Shown here: positions 31,963-41,438 of the stretch, piece after piece
Layout of the letters: the number at the start of each line of letters is the position of its first letter
How positions within the stretch are numbered: position 1 is the stretch's first letter
NCBI GenBank assembly: GCA_002026015.1
Contig: MWOY01000116.1
Location: 1 to 53,836, forward strand
Source of the DNA: Prochlorococcus sp. HOT208_60m_808G21
Lineage (GTDB): Bacteria; Cyanobacteriota; Cyanobacteriia; PCC-6307; Cyanobiaceae
Reading direction: 5' to 3'
DNA: 53,836 nt
The notes under the pieces: model-generated
The model's database searches: none
What the model was told of the DNA's origin: nothing
Seen by the model: only the letters and a program-made list of their open reading frames with translations
Position numbers and translations under genes: made by a program

Positions 31963-33060
31963 ATGAATTCTAAAAATAAAAAATTAAAAATAGCAATCGC
32001 TGGACTAGGGTTTGGTAAAAAAGTACATTTAGAAGCCTTAAAAGAGTCGAATTATTTAACGCCTGTTGCTATTTATCATTATGACAAAAAGCAAAAACCA
32101 ATTCTAGAAAAAGAAACTGGATTAGAGTTTTTTCATGATTGGGAAGACTTAGTTAAATCTCAAGAAATTGATGGGATTATTATTGCTACTCCTCCTGAAT
32201 CAAGATTTAAATTGGCAAAACAAGCTCTTGAGAATAATAAAAATTTGCTATTAGAAAAACCTGTTTCAATATCGTCCTCTGAAATAGAAGAGCTTCAGAG
32301 GATATCTTTGATTAATAACTTAAGAGTATGTGTTGATTTCGAATATAGAGCAGTACCCCTTTTTCTTCAGACAAAAAAACTTATTGATGAAAATACTTTA
32401 GGAGAAATATATTTAGTCAAATTAGATTGGTTAATGGGTAGCAGATCCGATCCTAAAAGAGCTTGGAATTGGTATTCTTTAGAGGAAAAAGGTGGAGGAG
32501 TTATTGGCGCCTTAGGTACTCATGCATTCGACATGTTGAATTGGTTTTTTGGAGAATCAATAAATGTATCTGGCAGGTTAGCAACATCAATTAAAGAAAG
32601 ACCTTTAGCTAATTCATCTGATTTTAATGATGTTACTAGCGAGGATGTTTGTCTGGCTAATGTAGAAATATCAAACTATAGCTCCAATCTTATTCCATGT
32701 CAGGTATCTCTATCATCGATTTCTAAAAATGGTAGAGGTTTTAGTTTAGAAATATATGGAAGCGAAGGTTCACTTATTCTTAAAAGCGAGAACCAAAAAG
32801 ATTATGTCCATGGTTTTAATTTGAAATATTCAAACAATGAAAATATAATACAAAATCTAACTGCAGATTCAAGATTTAATTTTGAAAAAACATGGACTGA
32901 TGGAAGAATAGCTCCAGTTTTAAGAATTCAAAATTTATGGGCTGAGAGTATTTTTAATCAAACACCTATCATTCCAGGATTATCTGAGGGACTTGCGAGT
33001 CATAAAGTTTGCGAAGCTATAAGAGAATCTTCGAAAAGCGGATTAAGAATCAAAATTTAA
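31963..33060 (+). CDS. Gfo/Idh/MocA-family oxidoreductase
   Basis: This 365-residue protein has an N-terminal Rossmann domain beginning I-A-I-A-G-L-G-F-G-K-K, the diagnostic L-L-L-E-K-P-V-S segment near residue 93, and a C-terminal alpha/beta domain containing G-G-G-V-I-G-A-L-G-T-H-A-F-D-M, where the His is the catalytic position. The family oxidises or dehydrates sugars and their derivatives using NAD(P). The specific substrate is not evident. The gene is 2 bases after the secreted protein gene, and is followed by an aldolase gene after 103 bases. Confidence 0.88.
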   Translation: MNSKNKKLKIAIAGLGFGKKVHLEALKESNYLTPVAIYHYDKKQKPILEKETGLEFFHDWEDLVKSQEIDGIIIATPPESRFKLAKQALENNKNLLLEKPVSISSSEIEELQRISLINNLRVCVDFEYRAVPLFLQTKKLIDENTLGEIYLVKLDWLMGSRSDPKRAWNWYSLEEKGGGVIGALGTHAFDMLNWFFGESINVSGRLATSIKERPLANSSDFNDVTSEDVCLANVEISNYSSNLIPCQVSLSSISKNGRGFSLEIYGSEGSLILKSENQKDYVHGFNLKYSNNENIIQNLTADSRFNFEKTWTDGRIAPVLRIQNLWAESIFNQTPIIPGLSEGLASHKVCEAIRESSKSGLRIKI

Positions 33061-33163
33061 AGCTATACATTTATAAGTAGCAATTATCACCCGATAAAGT
33101 ATTGGATTGATTTTATTTTTTTTTCATATTCTGGAAAAATCAATTGAACTGAATTATTAAAGA

Positions 33164-34231
33164 ATGGCTTTAAATTATTACAAAAATGAGCTTAAAGAGA
33201 ATGCTCAATTACTAGCTTCTAAAGGGAAAGGGATATTAGCGGTAGATGAATCCACTAAAACAGTTGGTAAAAGACTCGCTGGAATTGGCGTTGAGAATAC
33301 TGAAGACAATAGGAAGGCATATAGAGGAATGCTTTTTACTACAGAAGGTCTTGGGAAGTATATTAGTGGTGCAATCCTCTTCGAAGAAACTCTTTATCAG
33401 AATCATCAAGATGGTGAGTCAATGGTTAAGAAACTAAATGATTTAGGAATTATTCCAGGTATAAAGGTCGATAAAGGTCTAAATCCACTTCCTGGAGGAG
33501 GAGATGTAGAAACTTTTTGCTCTGGCCTAGATGGGTTAGTTGAAAGAGCAGCAAAATATTATGAACAAGGTGCAAGATTTGCAAAGTGGAGAGCAGTTCT
33601 GCAAATTACAAATGATGGTTGTCCTTCAAAACTATCAATTCAAGAGAATGCCTGGGGATTAGCAAGGTATGCAAGATCCGTTCAAGAATCTGGTTTGGTA
33701 CCAATTATTGAACCTGAAATCTTAATGGACGGCGACCATACTATTGAAAAAACTGCTGAAGTCCAAGAAGAGGTAATAAAACAGGTTTATATTGCCTGTC
33801 AAGCAAATGGAGTATTTCTAGAGGGAACTCTATTAAAACCTTCTATGACTGTTAATGGAGCAGATTGTCCAACAAAGGCTGATCCCATGAAAGTTGCTGA
33901 AATGACAATAAGAACTATGGAAAGGTGCGTTCCTGCATCTGTTCCTGGAATAGTTTTCTTATCAGGAGGGTTAAGCGAAGAAGCTGCTTCTGTCTATCTA
34001 AATAATATGAACACTCTTTACAGGAAAGCTTTATGGAATGTTTCATTCTCCTATGGAAGAGCATTACAGCACTCATGCTTAAAGGCCTGGAAGGGAAACG
34101 ACGTTGAAGGGGGGCAAAAAGCATTAATAGCAAGAGCCCAAGCAAATTCTGAAGCTTCAAAAGGAGCCTATGTAGCAGGATCTCAACCTTCATCTGACGA
34201 GCAATTGTTTGTGGCAGGCTACACTTACTAA
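33164..34231 (+). CDS. Fructose-bisphosphate aldolase, class I
   Basis: Class I aldolase cleaves or forms fructose-1,6-bisphosphate through a Schiff base. The 355-residue protein has the typical G-K-G-I-L-A-V-D-E-S-T segment, the lysine in A-R-F-A-K-W-R-A-V-L, and I-K-V-D-K-G-L-N-P-L with I-E-P-E-I-L-M-D-G-D-H. The Lys forming the Schiff base lies further along in T-L-L-K-P-S-M. It stands immediately before a class II enzyme of the same reaction. Only 157 bases separate them, with no clear terminator, so they may be differently regulated. Confidence 0.95.
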   Translation: MALNYYKNELKENAQLLASKGKGILAVDESTKTVGKRLAGIGVENTEDNRKAYRGMLFTTEGLGKYISGAILFEETLYQNHQDGESMVKKLNDLGIIPGIKVDKGLNPLPGGGDVETFCSGLDGLVERAAKYYEQGARFAKWRAVLQITNDGCPSKLSIQENAWGLARYARSVQESGLVPIIEPEILMDGDHTIEKTAEVQEEVIKQVYIACQANGVFLEGTLLKPSMTVNGADCPTKADPMKVAEMTIRTMERCVPASVPGIVFLSGGLSEEAASVYLNNMNTLYRKALWNVSFSYGRALQHSCLKAWKGNDVEGGQKALIARAQANSEASKGAYVAGSQPSSDEQLFVAGYTY

Positions 34232-34388
34232 CTAAAAAATTCTAAAAAATCCTAAAAATATACTCTGGGTCATAAAATTAGTTTCTTTAATTTAGTATTT
34301 TGTATATCTAATGACGTGACATTTGATACCTCTTTATACTAAACTCTCGGAAACATATGCTTTATATAGCATTTAACTAATTTTAATT

Positions 34389-35462
34389 ATGGCCCTCGTT
34401 CCACTAAGACTACTTTTAGATCACGCTGCTGAGAATGGTTACGGTATTCCAGCTTTCAATGTTAATAACCTTGAGCAAGTTCAAGCAATTATGGAGGCAG
34501 CATATGAAACTGATAGTCCTGTAATCCTCCAAGCTTCAAGAGGGGCAAGAAATTATGCAGGAGAAATTTTTCTACGTCATCTAATCCTTGCTGCTACAGA
34601 AACATATCCAAATATTCCAGTGGTAATGCACCAAGACCATGGGAATGAGCCCTCAACATGTTATTCAGCAGCAATAAATGGTTTCACATCAGTAATGATG
34701 GATGGTTCTCTAGAGGCAGATGCTAAGACACCCGCTAGTTACGAATATAATGTTGCAGTTACTAAAAAAGTTGTAGATTTTGCTCACTCAGTTGGAGTTA
34801 GTGTTGAAGGAGAATTAGGTTGCTTAGGTTCATTAGAAACAGGAAAAGGTGAGGCAGAAGATGGGCATGGATTTGAGGGTGAACTTTCTACAGATATGCT
34901 TTTGACTGATCCTGAAGAAGCGGCAGATTTTGTTGCTAAAACAAAAGTTGATGCATTAGCAATTGCTATAGGTACAAGTCATGGTGCATATAAATTCACA
35001 AGGAAGCCAACAGGAGAAGTTCTTGCAATAAGCAGAATTGCTGAAATCCATAAAGCACTACCAAATACACATCTTGTAATGCATGGATCTAGTTCAGTGC
35101 CTCAGGAATGGTTGGATATCATTAACAAATATGGTGGTGAGATTCCTCAAACATATGGTGTTCCTGTTGAAGAGATTCAAGAAGGAATAAGAAATGGAGT
35201 TAGGAAAGTCAACATTGATACCGATAACAGACTTGCTTTCACTGCCGCGGTTAGAGAGGCAGCATTTGCTGACAAGGCAAACTTTGACCCAAGACATTTC
35301 AACAAACCTGCTAGAAAATACATGAAGCAAGTTTGTCTTGACAGATACAAGCAGTTCTGGTGCGAAGGTCAAGCAAGTAAGATCAAACAAAATAGCACTA
35401 ATTATTTTGCTGATCTTTACGCTAAAGGTGATTTAGATCCCAAAGTGAAAACTTCTGTTTAA
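34389..35462 (+). CDS. fba: Fructose-bisphosphate aldolase, class II
   Basis: Class II aldolases use zinc. The 357-residue protein has the opening [13 protein letters not shown], the zinc site His in [20 protein letters not shown] and the phosphate-binding I-G-T-S and M-H-G-S-S-S. These belong to the type found in Calvin-cycle operons (CbbA/FbaA-like), and the enzyme would serve both fructose- and sedoheptulose-1,7-bisphosphate. A good terminator follows, shared with the convergent purQ. The class I gene precedes it. Confidence 0.96.
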   Translation: MALVPLRLLLDHAAENGYGIPAFNVNNLEQVQAIMEAAYETDSPVILQASRGARNYAGEIFLRHLILAATETYPNIPVVMHQDHGNEPSTCYSAAINGFTSVMMDGSLEADAKTPASYEYNVAVTKKVVDFAHSVGVSVEGELGCLGSLETGKGEAEDGHGFEGELSTDMLLTDPEEAADFVAKTKVDALAIAIGTSHGAYKFTRKPTGEVLAISRIAEIHKALPNTHLVMHGSSSVPQEWLDIINKYGGEIPQTYGVPVEEIQEGIRNGVRKVNIDTDNRLAFTAAVREAAFADKANFDPRHFNKPARKYMKQVCLDRYKQFWCEGQASKIKQNSTNYFADLYAKGDLDPKVKTSV

Positions 35463-35480
35463 TTAATAAAGGAATCAAAC

Positions 35481-35514
35481 AAAAAAAGACGTCCAAAATC
35501 GGGGGTCTTTTTTT
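35481..35514. terminator. Bidirectional terminator between fba and purQ
   Basis: AAAAAAAGAC at 35481-35490 pairs with GTCTTTTTTT at 35505-35514, with an inner stem of C-C/G-G and a six-base loop. A-run and T-run flank it on both sides, so it can work on either strand between the convergent genes. Its right arm touches the stop of purQ. Confidence 0.85.
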
Positions 35515-36178
35515 ATTTCAATATTAATGATTTTAATGTAAAGAGACCATCAGTCCCACCAATTGTCTCGTCACATGCTCGCTCTGGATGAGGCATTAAA
35601 CCTAGAACATTTCCCTTTTCATTAGTTATGCCTGCGATATCAAATGATGATCCATTAGGATTATTTTTATATCTCAAAGAGATCAATTCATTATCTACAA
35701 GTTTTTTTAAAGTATCAGAATCACAATGATATCTTCCTTCCCCATGCGCTATTGGCAACTTAATAGTTTGTTTTTCATCTCCATTATTAAACCAACCTCC
35801 TTTTGAAGAAACAATATCCAGTTCAACATCATCACAGATAAAATTAAGATTTTTATTTGCAACAAGAGCACCAGGCAAAAACCCTGATTCCGTCAAAATT
35901 TGAAAACCATTACAGATTCCTAAAACTCTTTTCCCGCTTTTAACAAACTCATCCAAGGCATTTATTAATGGAGAGAATCTCGCAATTGCTCCGCATCTTA
36001 AATAATCACCATAGCTAAATCCTCCAGGTAAAACTATTGCATCTACATCACTTAAATCTGAAGACTCATGCCACAAGTATTTTGTTCTTATGTCTAGACA
36101 ACCTTCCAATGCCCATGAAACATCACGATCACAATTAGAACCAGGGAAGACAACAACTCCTACAGTAAAATTATCCAT
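35513..36178 (-). CDS. purQ: Phosphoribosylformylglycinamidine synthase, glutamine amidotransferase subunit
   Basis: PurQ provides ammonia from glutamine for the fourth step of purine synthesis. The 221-residue class I amidotransferase has the nucleophile elbow L-G-I-C-N-G-F-Q, the opening [12 protein letters not shown] and [10 protein letters not shown], and the C-terminal His-Glu of P-H-P-E-R-A. It follows purS by one base, and both would work with a separate PurL. Confidence 0.97.
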   Translation of the reverse strand: MDNFTVGVVVFPGSNCDRDVSWALEGCLDIRTKYLWHESSDLSDVDAIVLPGGFSYGDYLRCGAIARFSPLINALDEFVKSGKRVLGICNGFQILTESGFLPGALVANKNLNFICDDVELDIVSSKGGWFNNGDEKQTIKLPIAHGEGRYHCDSDTLKKLVDNELISLRYKNNPNGSSFDIAGITNEKGNVLGLMPHPERACDETIGGTDGLFTLKSLILK

Positions 36179-36179
36179 C

Positions 36180-36434
36180 TTATAATTTTTCTAGTGAATA
36201 CTCATAATCTTCAATAACAGTATTTGCGAATAACCTATCACACAATAAATCAATTTTTTCTCTTACTTCGTTTTCACTGTTACCTTCTATTTTCACCTCA
36301 ATCATTTTTCCTATACGTAATGATTTTATTCCCTCGGCTCCAAGTTTTATAGAAGCAGATTTAGTAGCTTCCCCTGCTGGATCTAAAACTGAGGGTCTTA
36401 GTCTTACAAAAACTTTTACAGCAAATTGGTCCAA
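36180..36434 (-). CDS. purS: Phosphoribosylformylglycinamidine synthase subunit PurS
   Basis: PurS is the small subunit that holds PurL and PurQ together. The 84-residue protein has the pattern [16 protein letters not shown] at the start, L-G[11 protein letters not shown] near the middle and the I-E-D-Y-E-Y end. The length and motifs are normal. It lies one base upstream of purQ on the same strand. Confidence 0.95.
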   Translation of the reverse strand: MDQFAVKVFVRLRPSVLDPAGEATKSASIKLGAEGIKSLRIGKMIEVKIEGNSENEVREKIDLLCDRLFANTVIEDYEYSLEKL

Positions 36435-36534
36435 TTAAAAATTAATTTCTAATAGAAGATTAGTTTAAATTTTAATAAAAGGTACTATTGATTAATAAAC
36501 AAATATTTTTTTAGCTTTAAGGTTTTCTGAGTAA

Positions 36535-36699
36535 TTAAATGTTTATATAGCCTCTACCAAAACAAGTTAAGCAAGTTCTTCTTGAATTTTCATGTGTTTT
36601 AAAATTTCCTGCTCCTCCACATTTTGAACATTTTATTCTATCAATTGAACAAACGTCGTCAGAGATTATTTGTTTTAAAGCAATTTTTGGATTTTCCAT
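36535..36699 (-). CDS. Small zinc-binding protein, DnaJ-like zinc finger, 54 residues
   Basis: A 54-residue minus-strand ORF from ATG at 36699 to TAA at 36535-36537. It contains C-S-K-C-G-G-A-G and C-L-T-C-F-G-R-G, two C-x2-C-x-G-x-G repeats like those of DnaJ, plus one further Cys. A single such module would bind one zinc. The same arrangement appears in small cyanobacterial proteins connected with photosystem assembly (BSD2-like), but the assignment to that role is a guess. It is upstream of purS on the same strand, 100 bases apart. Confidence 0.65.
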   Translation of the reverse strand: MENPKIALKQIISDDVCSIDRIKCSKCGGAGNFKTHENSRRTCLTCFGRGYINI

Positions 36700-36745
36700 C
36701 TTGGACTATCTACTGTAGTAAGTATCCCGACAGGTAACTATAAAG

Positions 36746-37810
36746 TCAAATTGCTATTTTTGGGTCACTTAAAATCTTAAATTTCTCTTTAATTTTTTTA
36801 TTGAAAGTTTTTATAGATTTTTCATCAAAGGAAATTATTACTAATTCAAGCCCAGCATTATCATTTGGTCTCCAACAATTGTTTGGAGCTTCTTCAAACC
36901 AAGTATTAATTTTCTTTCCAACAATTTGTATTTGTAAAGGCAATGATTTGTTTGGTATCCAAATACGTCCTTTAATTCGAAGAATATTTAATTCATCCAA
37001 GATTTTTGACATCTCCTTTTCAAAGTCATTTTTTTCAAGGAAATAATTTAATTTAAATGAATCCGATACAAGCTCAACATGATTATGGTCATGTTCTTCA
37101 GTTAAAAATTCATTAAAAGTCTCTTTTTTAAAATTAAAATCAAATAGATAATTTAAATCAATCCTACCATTCTTTGATTTAAGGACTGGTGTAGATGAGT
37201 TAAGACTTCCTTGAATTTTATTTTTTACAACGTCAAACTGATCATCATTTAAGATATCTGATCTAGAAATTAAAACAATATCAGAAACTTCTAGTTGCTC
37301 CTGAAAAAGTTCATCTATAGTAGCGTTGTGATCAATTTTATCTGTTTCATCATATTGTTTTGTTATTTTATTTAAATCATTAATTGGTGAACCATTAAGC
37401 ATTGATTCTCCATTAACGATACCAACAACATTATCAAGATAGATGGAAGACCTAATCTCAGGCCAGTTAAGTGCTTGAATTAAGGGAATTGGTAGTGCCA
37501 AGCCACTTGTTTCGATAATTATTGATTCGATAGGGGGATTAAATTCTAGGAGAGCTTTTATTGATGGAACAAAATCATCTTGAACAGTACAACATAAACA
37601 TCCATTATTTAATTCGATTACGCATTCTTCTTCAGTTTCCTCACATCTATCGCAACTTTTAATTAAATCACCGTCAATTCCAACATCACCAAATTCGTTG
37701 ATTATTAAACCGAATTTTTTATTACTCTCCTTTAACAAATATCTAAGAAAAGTTGTTTTACCTGAACCAAGAAAACCGGAAACAATTATTACTGGTATTT
37801 TTTTTCTCAT
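36746..37810 (-). CDS. COG0523/CobW-type metal-handling GTPase
   Basis: This 354-residue GTPase has G-F-L-G-S-G-K-T-T at 12-20, the E-F-G-D-V-G segment, the family's C71-L-C73-C74 metal-binding motif inside N-N-G-C-L-C-C-T-V, and other cysteines at 53, 56 and 63. A short His/Asp/Glu-rich stretch (E-E-H-D-H-N-H) in the linker could also bind metal, and the C-terminal domain is of CobW type. Family members insert or deliver zinc, cobalt or other metals. The target is unknown. It lies 9 bases upstream of the pentapeptide gene on the same strand, so the two may be co-transcribed. Confidence 0.88.
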   Translation of the reverse strand: MRKKIPVIIVSGFLGSGKTTFLRYLLKESNKKFGLIINEFGDVGIDGDLIKSCDRCEETEEECVIELNNGCLCCTVQDDFVPSIKALLEFNPPIESIIIETSGLALPIPLIQALNWPEIRSSIYLDNVVGIVNGESMLNGSPINDLNKITKQYDETDKIDHNATIDELFQEQLEVSDIVLISRSDILNDDQFDVVKNKIQGSLNSSTPVLKSKNGRIDLNYLFDFNFKKETFNEFLTEEHDHNHVELVSDSFKLNYFLEKNDFEKEMSKILDELNILRIKGRIWIPNKSLPLQIQIVGKKINTWFEEAPNNCWRPNDNAGLELVIISFDEKSIKTFNKKIKEKFKILSDPKIAI

Positions 37811-37819
37811 CCTTAATGA

Positions 37820-38332
37820 TTAACAACCCAGACTATATTCTGTACTCTCTCCTGTGGAACTATTTGTGCCATTAGCAATCGCACATAATTGTTTTTGTTG
37901 TGTTCGACTAAGAACAGCATCAGTGAAATCTGCACCATCTATTTTTGCACCCTCAAAATTACTCTCCATTAACAAAGCATTTGTAAAATTAACATCCGAA
38001 AGATCTGCATCTGTAAAGTCCGTTGCATAAGCTAATGCATCTCTTAAATTGGCTCCATTAAACTTTGAGTTTTGCAATTTACTATTATTGAAAACCGCCC
38101 CTTCTAAATTACTTTCACTGAAATTAAACCCATTCAAATCAAACTTAACATATTCGTTACCGCTTAAATCTTGACCATGCATATCTGGCTCTAAATTAAG
38201 GTCTTGTTGGTTTCTAATCTCAGGAGGCCTTTTAGCCCATGCAGAATTTACAGAATTAAAAAATATAATTCCAACAAGCAATAATGCAATTAATGCATTT
38301 TTTAGTGAAGGGAAAAAAATTGATTTAATCAT
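37820..38332 (-). CDS. Secreted pentapeptide-repeat protein
   Basis: The 170-residue protein has a signal peptide with cleavage after A-W-A near residue 34, so it goes to the periplasm or thylakoid lumen. Residues about 50-150 are pentapeptide repeats of the form A(D/N)LxX (G-A-N-L-R, T-D-A-D-L, E-G-A-K-I, D-G-A-D-F), a right-handed quadrilateral beta-helix of about 20 repeats. Two cysteines near the C-terminus could form a disulphide. Lumenal pentapeptide proteins are common in cyanobacteria, with no known reaction. It follows the COG0523 gene on the same strand. Confidence 0.88.
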   Translation of the reverse strand: MIKSIFFPSLKNALIALLLVGIIFFNSVNSAWAKRPPEIRNQQDLNLEPDMHGQDLSGNEYVKFDLNGFNFSESNLEGAVFNNSKLQNSKFNGANLRDALAYATDFTDADLSDVNFTNALLMESNFEGAKIDGADFTDAVLSRTQQKQLCAIANGTNSSTGESTEYSLGC

Positions 38333-38395
38333 AATAAGACTGTATTTTAGAACTTAAGTATTTAAAGTTTGTAAGAGTATCTTAAAGGAAAATAT

Positions 38396-39013
38396 ATGGC
38401 AATGTCACTAAAGGTTATTGTTCCTCCTCATCCATTAATAAAACATTGGCTTTCAATATTGCGAGAAAAAAATACTCCAAATATTTTGTACTCAACAGGA
38501 TATGAGCAATTAGGGAAATGGCTTACATATGAAGCATTACGTAATTGGCTGCCATATAAAAAAGAAATACTAAATACTGATAATGGGGACGCAGATGGAT
38601 TCTTTATTAATAATGATTATCCAATAAAAGTGCTCGCAATGTTGCCCGAAGGGTTATCTCTTTGGTATGGATCTAAAGAAGTAATTCCTAATTCAACCCT
38701 CCTATTAGGAGAACTTCCAAAAACTATTGAATCAAATGAAGGAGTTATTTTTTATTCAGAACAAATAACGACAAAATCAGCCACATTAGAAACTTTAATT
38801 AAATTAAAGGAATTAGGTGTTGATTCAAATAGGATTCTTTTAATAACTGCTATTTGCTCAAATAAAGGGTTAAATGAAATTGCGAAATTATTCCCTAATC
38901 AGTTAATTTACACTTCTTGCATAGATGAGGAAGACGAAAAAACACAATTACTAGTACCTGGTATTGGGAAACCTTTATCGCGTTTAAGTACTATATTTCA
39001 AGATAAGAACTAA
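38396..39013 (+). CDS. Uracil phosphoribosyltransferase-like protein, catalytic motifs lost
   Basis: The 205-residue protein has the length and the opening H-P-L-I-K-H-W-L of uracil phosphoribosyltransferase (Upp). The PRPP-binding loop of real enzymes (D-P-M-L-A-T-G) is replaced here by F-Y-S-E-Q-I-T-T-K-S around residues 119-128, and the C-terminal P-G-L-G-D motif by P-G-I-G-K-P-L-S-R, losing the acidic residue. These are the residues that hold PRPP and uracil, so it probably does not catalyse the salvage reaction. It may be a regulatory or structural relative conserved in cyanobacteria. Confidence 0.8.
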   Translation: MAMSLKVIVPPHPLIKHWLSILREKNTPNILYSTGYEQLGKWLTYEALRNWLPYKKEILNTDNGDADGFFINNDYPIKVLAMLPEGLSLWYGSKEVIPNSTLLLGELPKTIESNEGVIFYSEQITTKSATLETLIKLKELGVDSNRILLITAICSNKGLNEIAKLFPNQLIYTSCIDEEDEKTQLLVPGIGKPLSRLSTIFQDKN

Positions 39014-39042
39014 TATAGAGTATAGGAGTAAATATTTTACCA

Positions 39043-39333
39043 ATGTCTGAATACAGAGATTCGTCTTCAAATAATCTTTTATCATTAATAAGCGGTGCTT
39101 TTATTGGAGCAGCAGGTCTAGCTTGGTGGTTAATATCCGAAGCAGACAAAAGAAAGGAGGAAAAAAAACAAAAAGCAATGATGTATTCCTCTCGAATTCA
39201 AGACGGCTCTGAAGCGATTGATTCAAACGAAAATATACATGAAGTTGAAGGAGAGAAACTAGAGAAGAAAGTTGAGCAACTTAATTCTGCAATTGCTGAT
39301 GTGAGGAAGCAACTTGAAGAGTTGGGGCAATAG
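39043..39333 (+). CDS. Membrane-anchored coiled-coil protein, 96 residues
   Basis: A hydrophobic helix lies at about residues 12-30 ([19 protein letters not shown]), followed by a basic K-R-K-E-E-K-K-Q stretch and a C-terminal coiled coil ([22 protein letters not shown]). The protein would span the membrane once with the coil in the cytoplasm. I recognise no family. It is 29 bases after the Upp-like gene and 23 before ilvD. Confidence 0.7.
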   Translation: MSEYRDSSSNNLLSLISGAFIGAAGLAWWLISEADKRKEEKKQKAMMYSSRIQDGSEAIDSNENIHEVEGEKLEKKVEQLNSAIADVRKQLEELGQ

Positions 39334-39356
39334 AATATAAAAGGTTCTCAAATAAT

Positions 39357-41030
39357 ATGAATAAACTCAGATCATCTGCAATAACCCAAGGTGTGCAAAG
39401 ATCCCCTAACAGATCTATGTTAAGAGCTGTTGGATTTAATGATGAAGATTTTAATAAACCTATTATTGGAGTTGCTAATGGATACAGCACCATAACACCA
39501 TGCAATATGGGTTTAAATAAGTTAGCTCTAAAAGCTGAAGAGTCAATAAAAAGATCAGGTGGGATGCCTCAGATGTTTGGGACTATAACAGTAAGTGATG
39601 GCATTTCTATGGGAACAGAGGGCATGAAATATTCACTAGTTTCAAGAGAAGTAATTGCTGATTCAATTGAAACAGCATGCAATGCTCAGAGTATGGATGG
39701 AGTACTTGCTATAGGTGGATGTGACAAAAATATGCCGGGTGCAATGATTGCGATTGCAAGAATGAATATTCCTTCAATTTTCATTTATGGAGGCACAATA
39801 AAGCCTGGGAAATTGCATGGAGAAGATCTTACTGTTGTTAGTGCATTTGAAGCTGTTGGACAATTAACATCAGGCAAAATTAATGAAGAAAGGTTAATCC
39901 AAGTTGAAAAAAATTGTATTCCTGGTGCTGGCAGCTGTGGAGGAATGTTTACAGCTAATACAATGTCTGCGGTTATTGAAGTATTAGGGTTAAGTCTTCC
40001 TCACAGCTCCACTATGGCTGCTGAAGATCTTGAAAAAGAACTAAGTGCTGATAAAAGTGCTGAAATATTAGTCTCTGCAATAGAAAAAGATATAAGACCT
40101 CTAGACCTAATGACTAAGAAAGCATTTGAAAATGCAATATCAGTAATTATGGCAATTGGCGGATCAACAAATGCGGTATTGCATATCTTAGCTATTGCGA
40201 ATACTGCAGGAATAGATATCAACATAAATGATTTTGAGAGAATTAGACAAAAAGTACCCGTAATTTGTGACCTTAAGCCGAGTGGTAAATATGTGACAGT
40301 GGATCTTCATAAGGCAGGTGGGATTCCACAAGTAATGAAAATACTTTTGAATGCAGGATTAATTCATGGCGATTGCAAAAACATTGAAGGCAAAACCATC
40401 TCAGAATACTTACAGAATGTTCCAGATAAGCCTCCAACAAATCAAAAAGTCATAAGAGACATAGTTGACCCTCTTTACAAAAAAGGACATCTAGCGATAT
40501 TAAAAGGTAACTTAGCAAGAGAAGGTTCTGTAGCCAAAATTAGCGGAGTAAAAAACCCTGTATTAACAGGTCCAGCAAAGATTTTTGAAAGTGAAGAGGA
40601 TTGTTTAAAATCGATATTAAATAATGATATCAATGCTGGTGACGTTGTTGTTATTAGAAACGAAGGTCCTGTAGGAGGTCCAGGCATGAGAGAAATGTTA
40701 GCTCCAACATCTGCGATTGTTGGTCAAGGGCTAGGAGAGAAGGTAGCTTTAATTACCGATGGCAGATTTAGCGGTGGTACCTATGGACTTGTTGTGGGTC
40801 ACATAGCTCCAGAGGCCGCTGTTGGAGGAAATATTGCTCTAATAAAACAAGGTGATTTGATTACAGTAGATGCTGTAAAACAACTAATTGAAGTTGATTT
40901 ATCTGACGAAGAATTAGAAAAAAGAAAAAAAGATTGGGTAAAACCTATACAAAAATACAAAAGAGGAATTCTTTCAAAATATTCGAGAGTCGTAAGCACA
41001 TCAAGTTTAGGAGCTGTTACTGATTTATAA
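39357..41030 (+). CDS. ilvD: Dihydroxy-acid dehydratase
   Basis: IlvD dehydrates dihydroxy acids in the branched-chain amino acid pathway and needs an iron-sulphur cluster. The 557-residue protein has the first motif [10 protein letters not shown], the G-S-C-G-G-M-F segment with the second cysteine, and S-T-N-A-V-L-H and [10 protein letters not shown]. The first conserved cysteine is in T-P-C-N. Lengths and motifs are normal. With leuB it is the second branched-chain gene in the window, though not linked in an operon. Confidence 0.97.
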   Translation: MNKLRSSAITQGVQRSPNRSMLRAVGFNDEDFNKPIIGVANGYSTITPCNMGLNKLALKAEESIKRSGGMPQMFGTITVSDGISMGTEGMKYSLVSREVIADSIETACNAQSMDGVLAIGGCDKNMPGAMIAIARMNIPSIFIYGGTIKPGKLHGEDLTVVSAFEAVGQLTSGKINEERLIQVEKNCIPGAGSCGGMFTANTMSAVIEVLGLSLPHSSTMAAEDLEKELSADKSAEILVSAIEKDIRPLDLMTKKAFENAISVIMAIGGSTNAVLHILAIANTAGIDININDFERIRQKVPVICDLKPSGKYVTVDLHKAGGIPQVMKILLNAGLIHGDCKNIEGKTISEYLQNVPDKPPTNQKVIRDIVDPLYKKGHLAILKGNLAREGSVAKISGVKNPVLTGPAKIFESEEDCLKSILNNDINAGDVVVIRNEGPVGGPGMREMLAPTSAIVGQGLGEKVALITDGRFSGGTYGLVVGHIAPEAAVGGNIALIKQGDLITVDAVKQLIEVDLSDEELEKRKKDWVKPIQKYKRGILSKYSRVVSTSSLGAVTDL

Positions 41031-41038
41031 ATCAGCTC
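41011..41038. repeat. Palindromic element between convergent genes
   Basis: CTGATTTATAAATCAG at 41020-41035 is a perfect 16-base palindrome, and GAGCTG at 41011-41016 is inverted as CAGCTC at 41033-41038. It lies over the ilvD stop and before the convergent gene's stop at 41043. It could act as a terminator on both strands, but has no T-run. Possible alternative folds compete for the shared CAG. Confidence 0.45.
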
Positions 41039-41042
41039 AAAG

Positions 41043-41438
41043 TTAATTTTCTAAATCAATAAAACTTTTTATCCTATTTGCTAAATTTTCTAATCTAGCG
41101 CTGTATTTTGGTGAGTTGCATTTTTTTCCATTATTGCTGTCCATCCATAATGTTTTAACTCCACTCCATAATATTGGTTCATTAGGGAAATTAAGCTTAG
41201 AGATTACTAAAACCAACTCTTTATTTGATTTAAAAAGTTCTAATTCGAGATCATAAATTTCTAATCTTTTACCTTCTTTATCTCGACATAATATATTAAC
41301 TGTTAAATCAATATCTTCTTCTTCGAATTCGTATTCGCCATTTATTTTTACGACAGAATGAACAAAAGGTTTATTTGTTAAATCTGCTGACTTAGCGATT
41401 AAGCTCTCTATATTTTTAGGTGGATTTTCAAATAACAC
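41043..41438 (-). CDS. Hypothetical protein, 131 residues
   Basis: A 131-residue acidic protein with no signal peptide. It has a beta-rich segment (V-H-S-V-V-K-I-N-G-E-Y-E-F-E-E-E-D-I-D-L-T-V) and a helical C-terminus (R-L-E-N-L-A-N-R-I-K-S-F-I). I do not recognise a family. It overlaps the CIA30 gene by 11 bases at its 5' end, so the two are co-transcribed and probably translationally coupled. Confidence 0.7.
   Translation of the reverse strand: MLFENPPKNIESLIAKSADLTNKPFVHSVVKINGEYEFEEEDIDLTVNILCRDKEGKRLEIYDLELELFKSNKELVLVISKLNFPNEPILWSGVKTLWMDSNNGKKCNSPKYSARLENLANRIKSFIDLEN

Noticed and set aside
33061-33163. Nine-base inverted repeat (33106-33114 with 33136-33144) before the class I aldolase
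   Set aside because: Loop of 21 bases, all A/T arms; too weak to call a terminator or riboswitch.
34310-34336. GTG-N8-TAC sequence before the class II aldolase, like an NtcA site
   Set aside because: No -10 box follows at 22-23 bases, aldolase is not a known nitrogen target, and such loose matches are frequent in this AT-rich DNA.
34346-34356. GGAAACA motif in the fba leader, as found in loops of the Yfr2 family of small RNAs
   Set aside because: Only one copy, no second hairpin with the same loop, and no clear small-RNA terminator; most likely chance.
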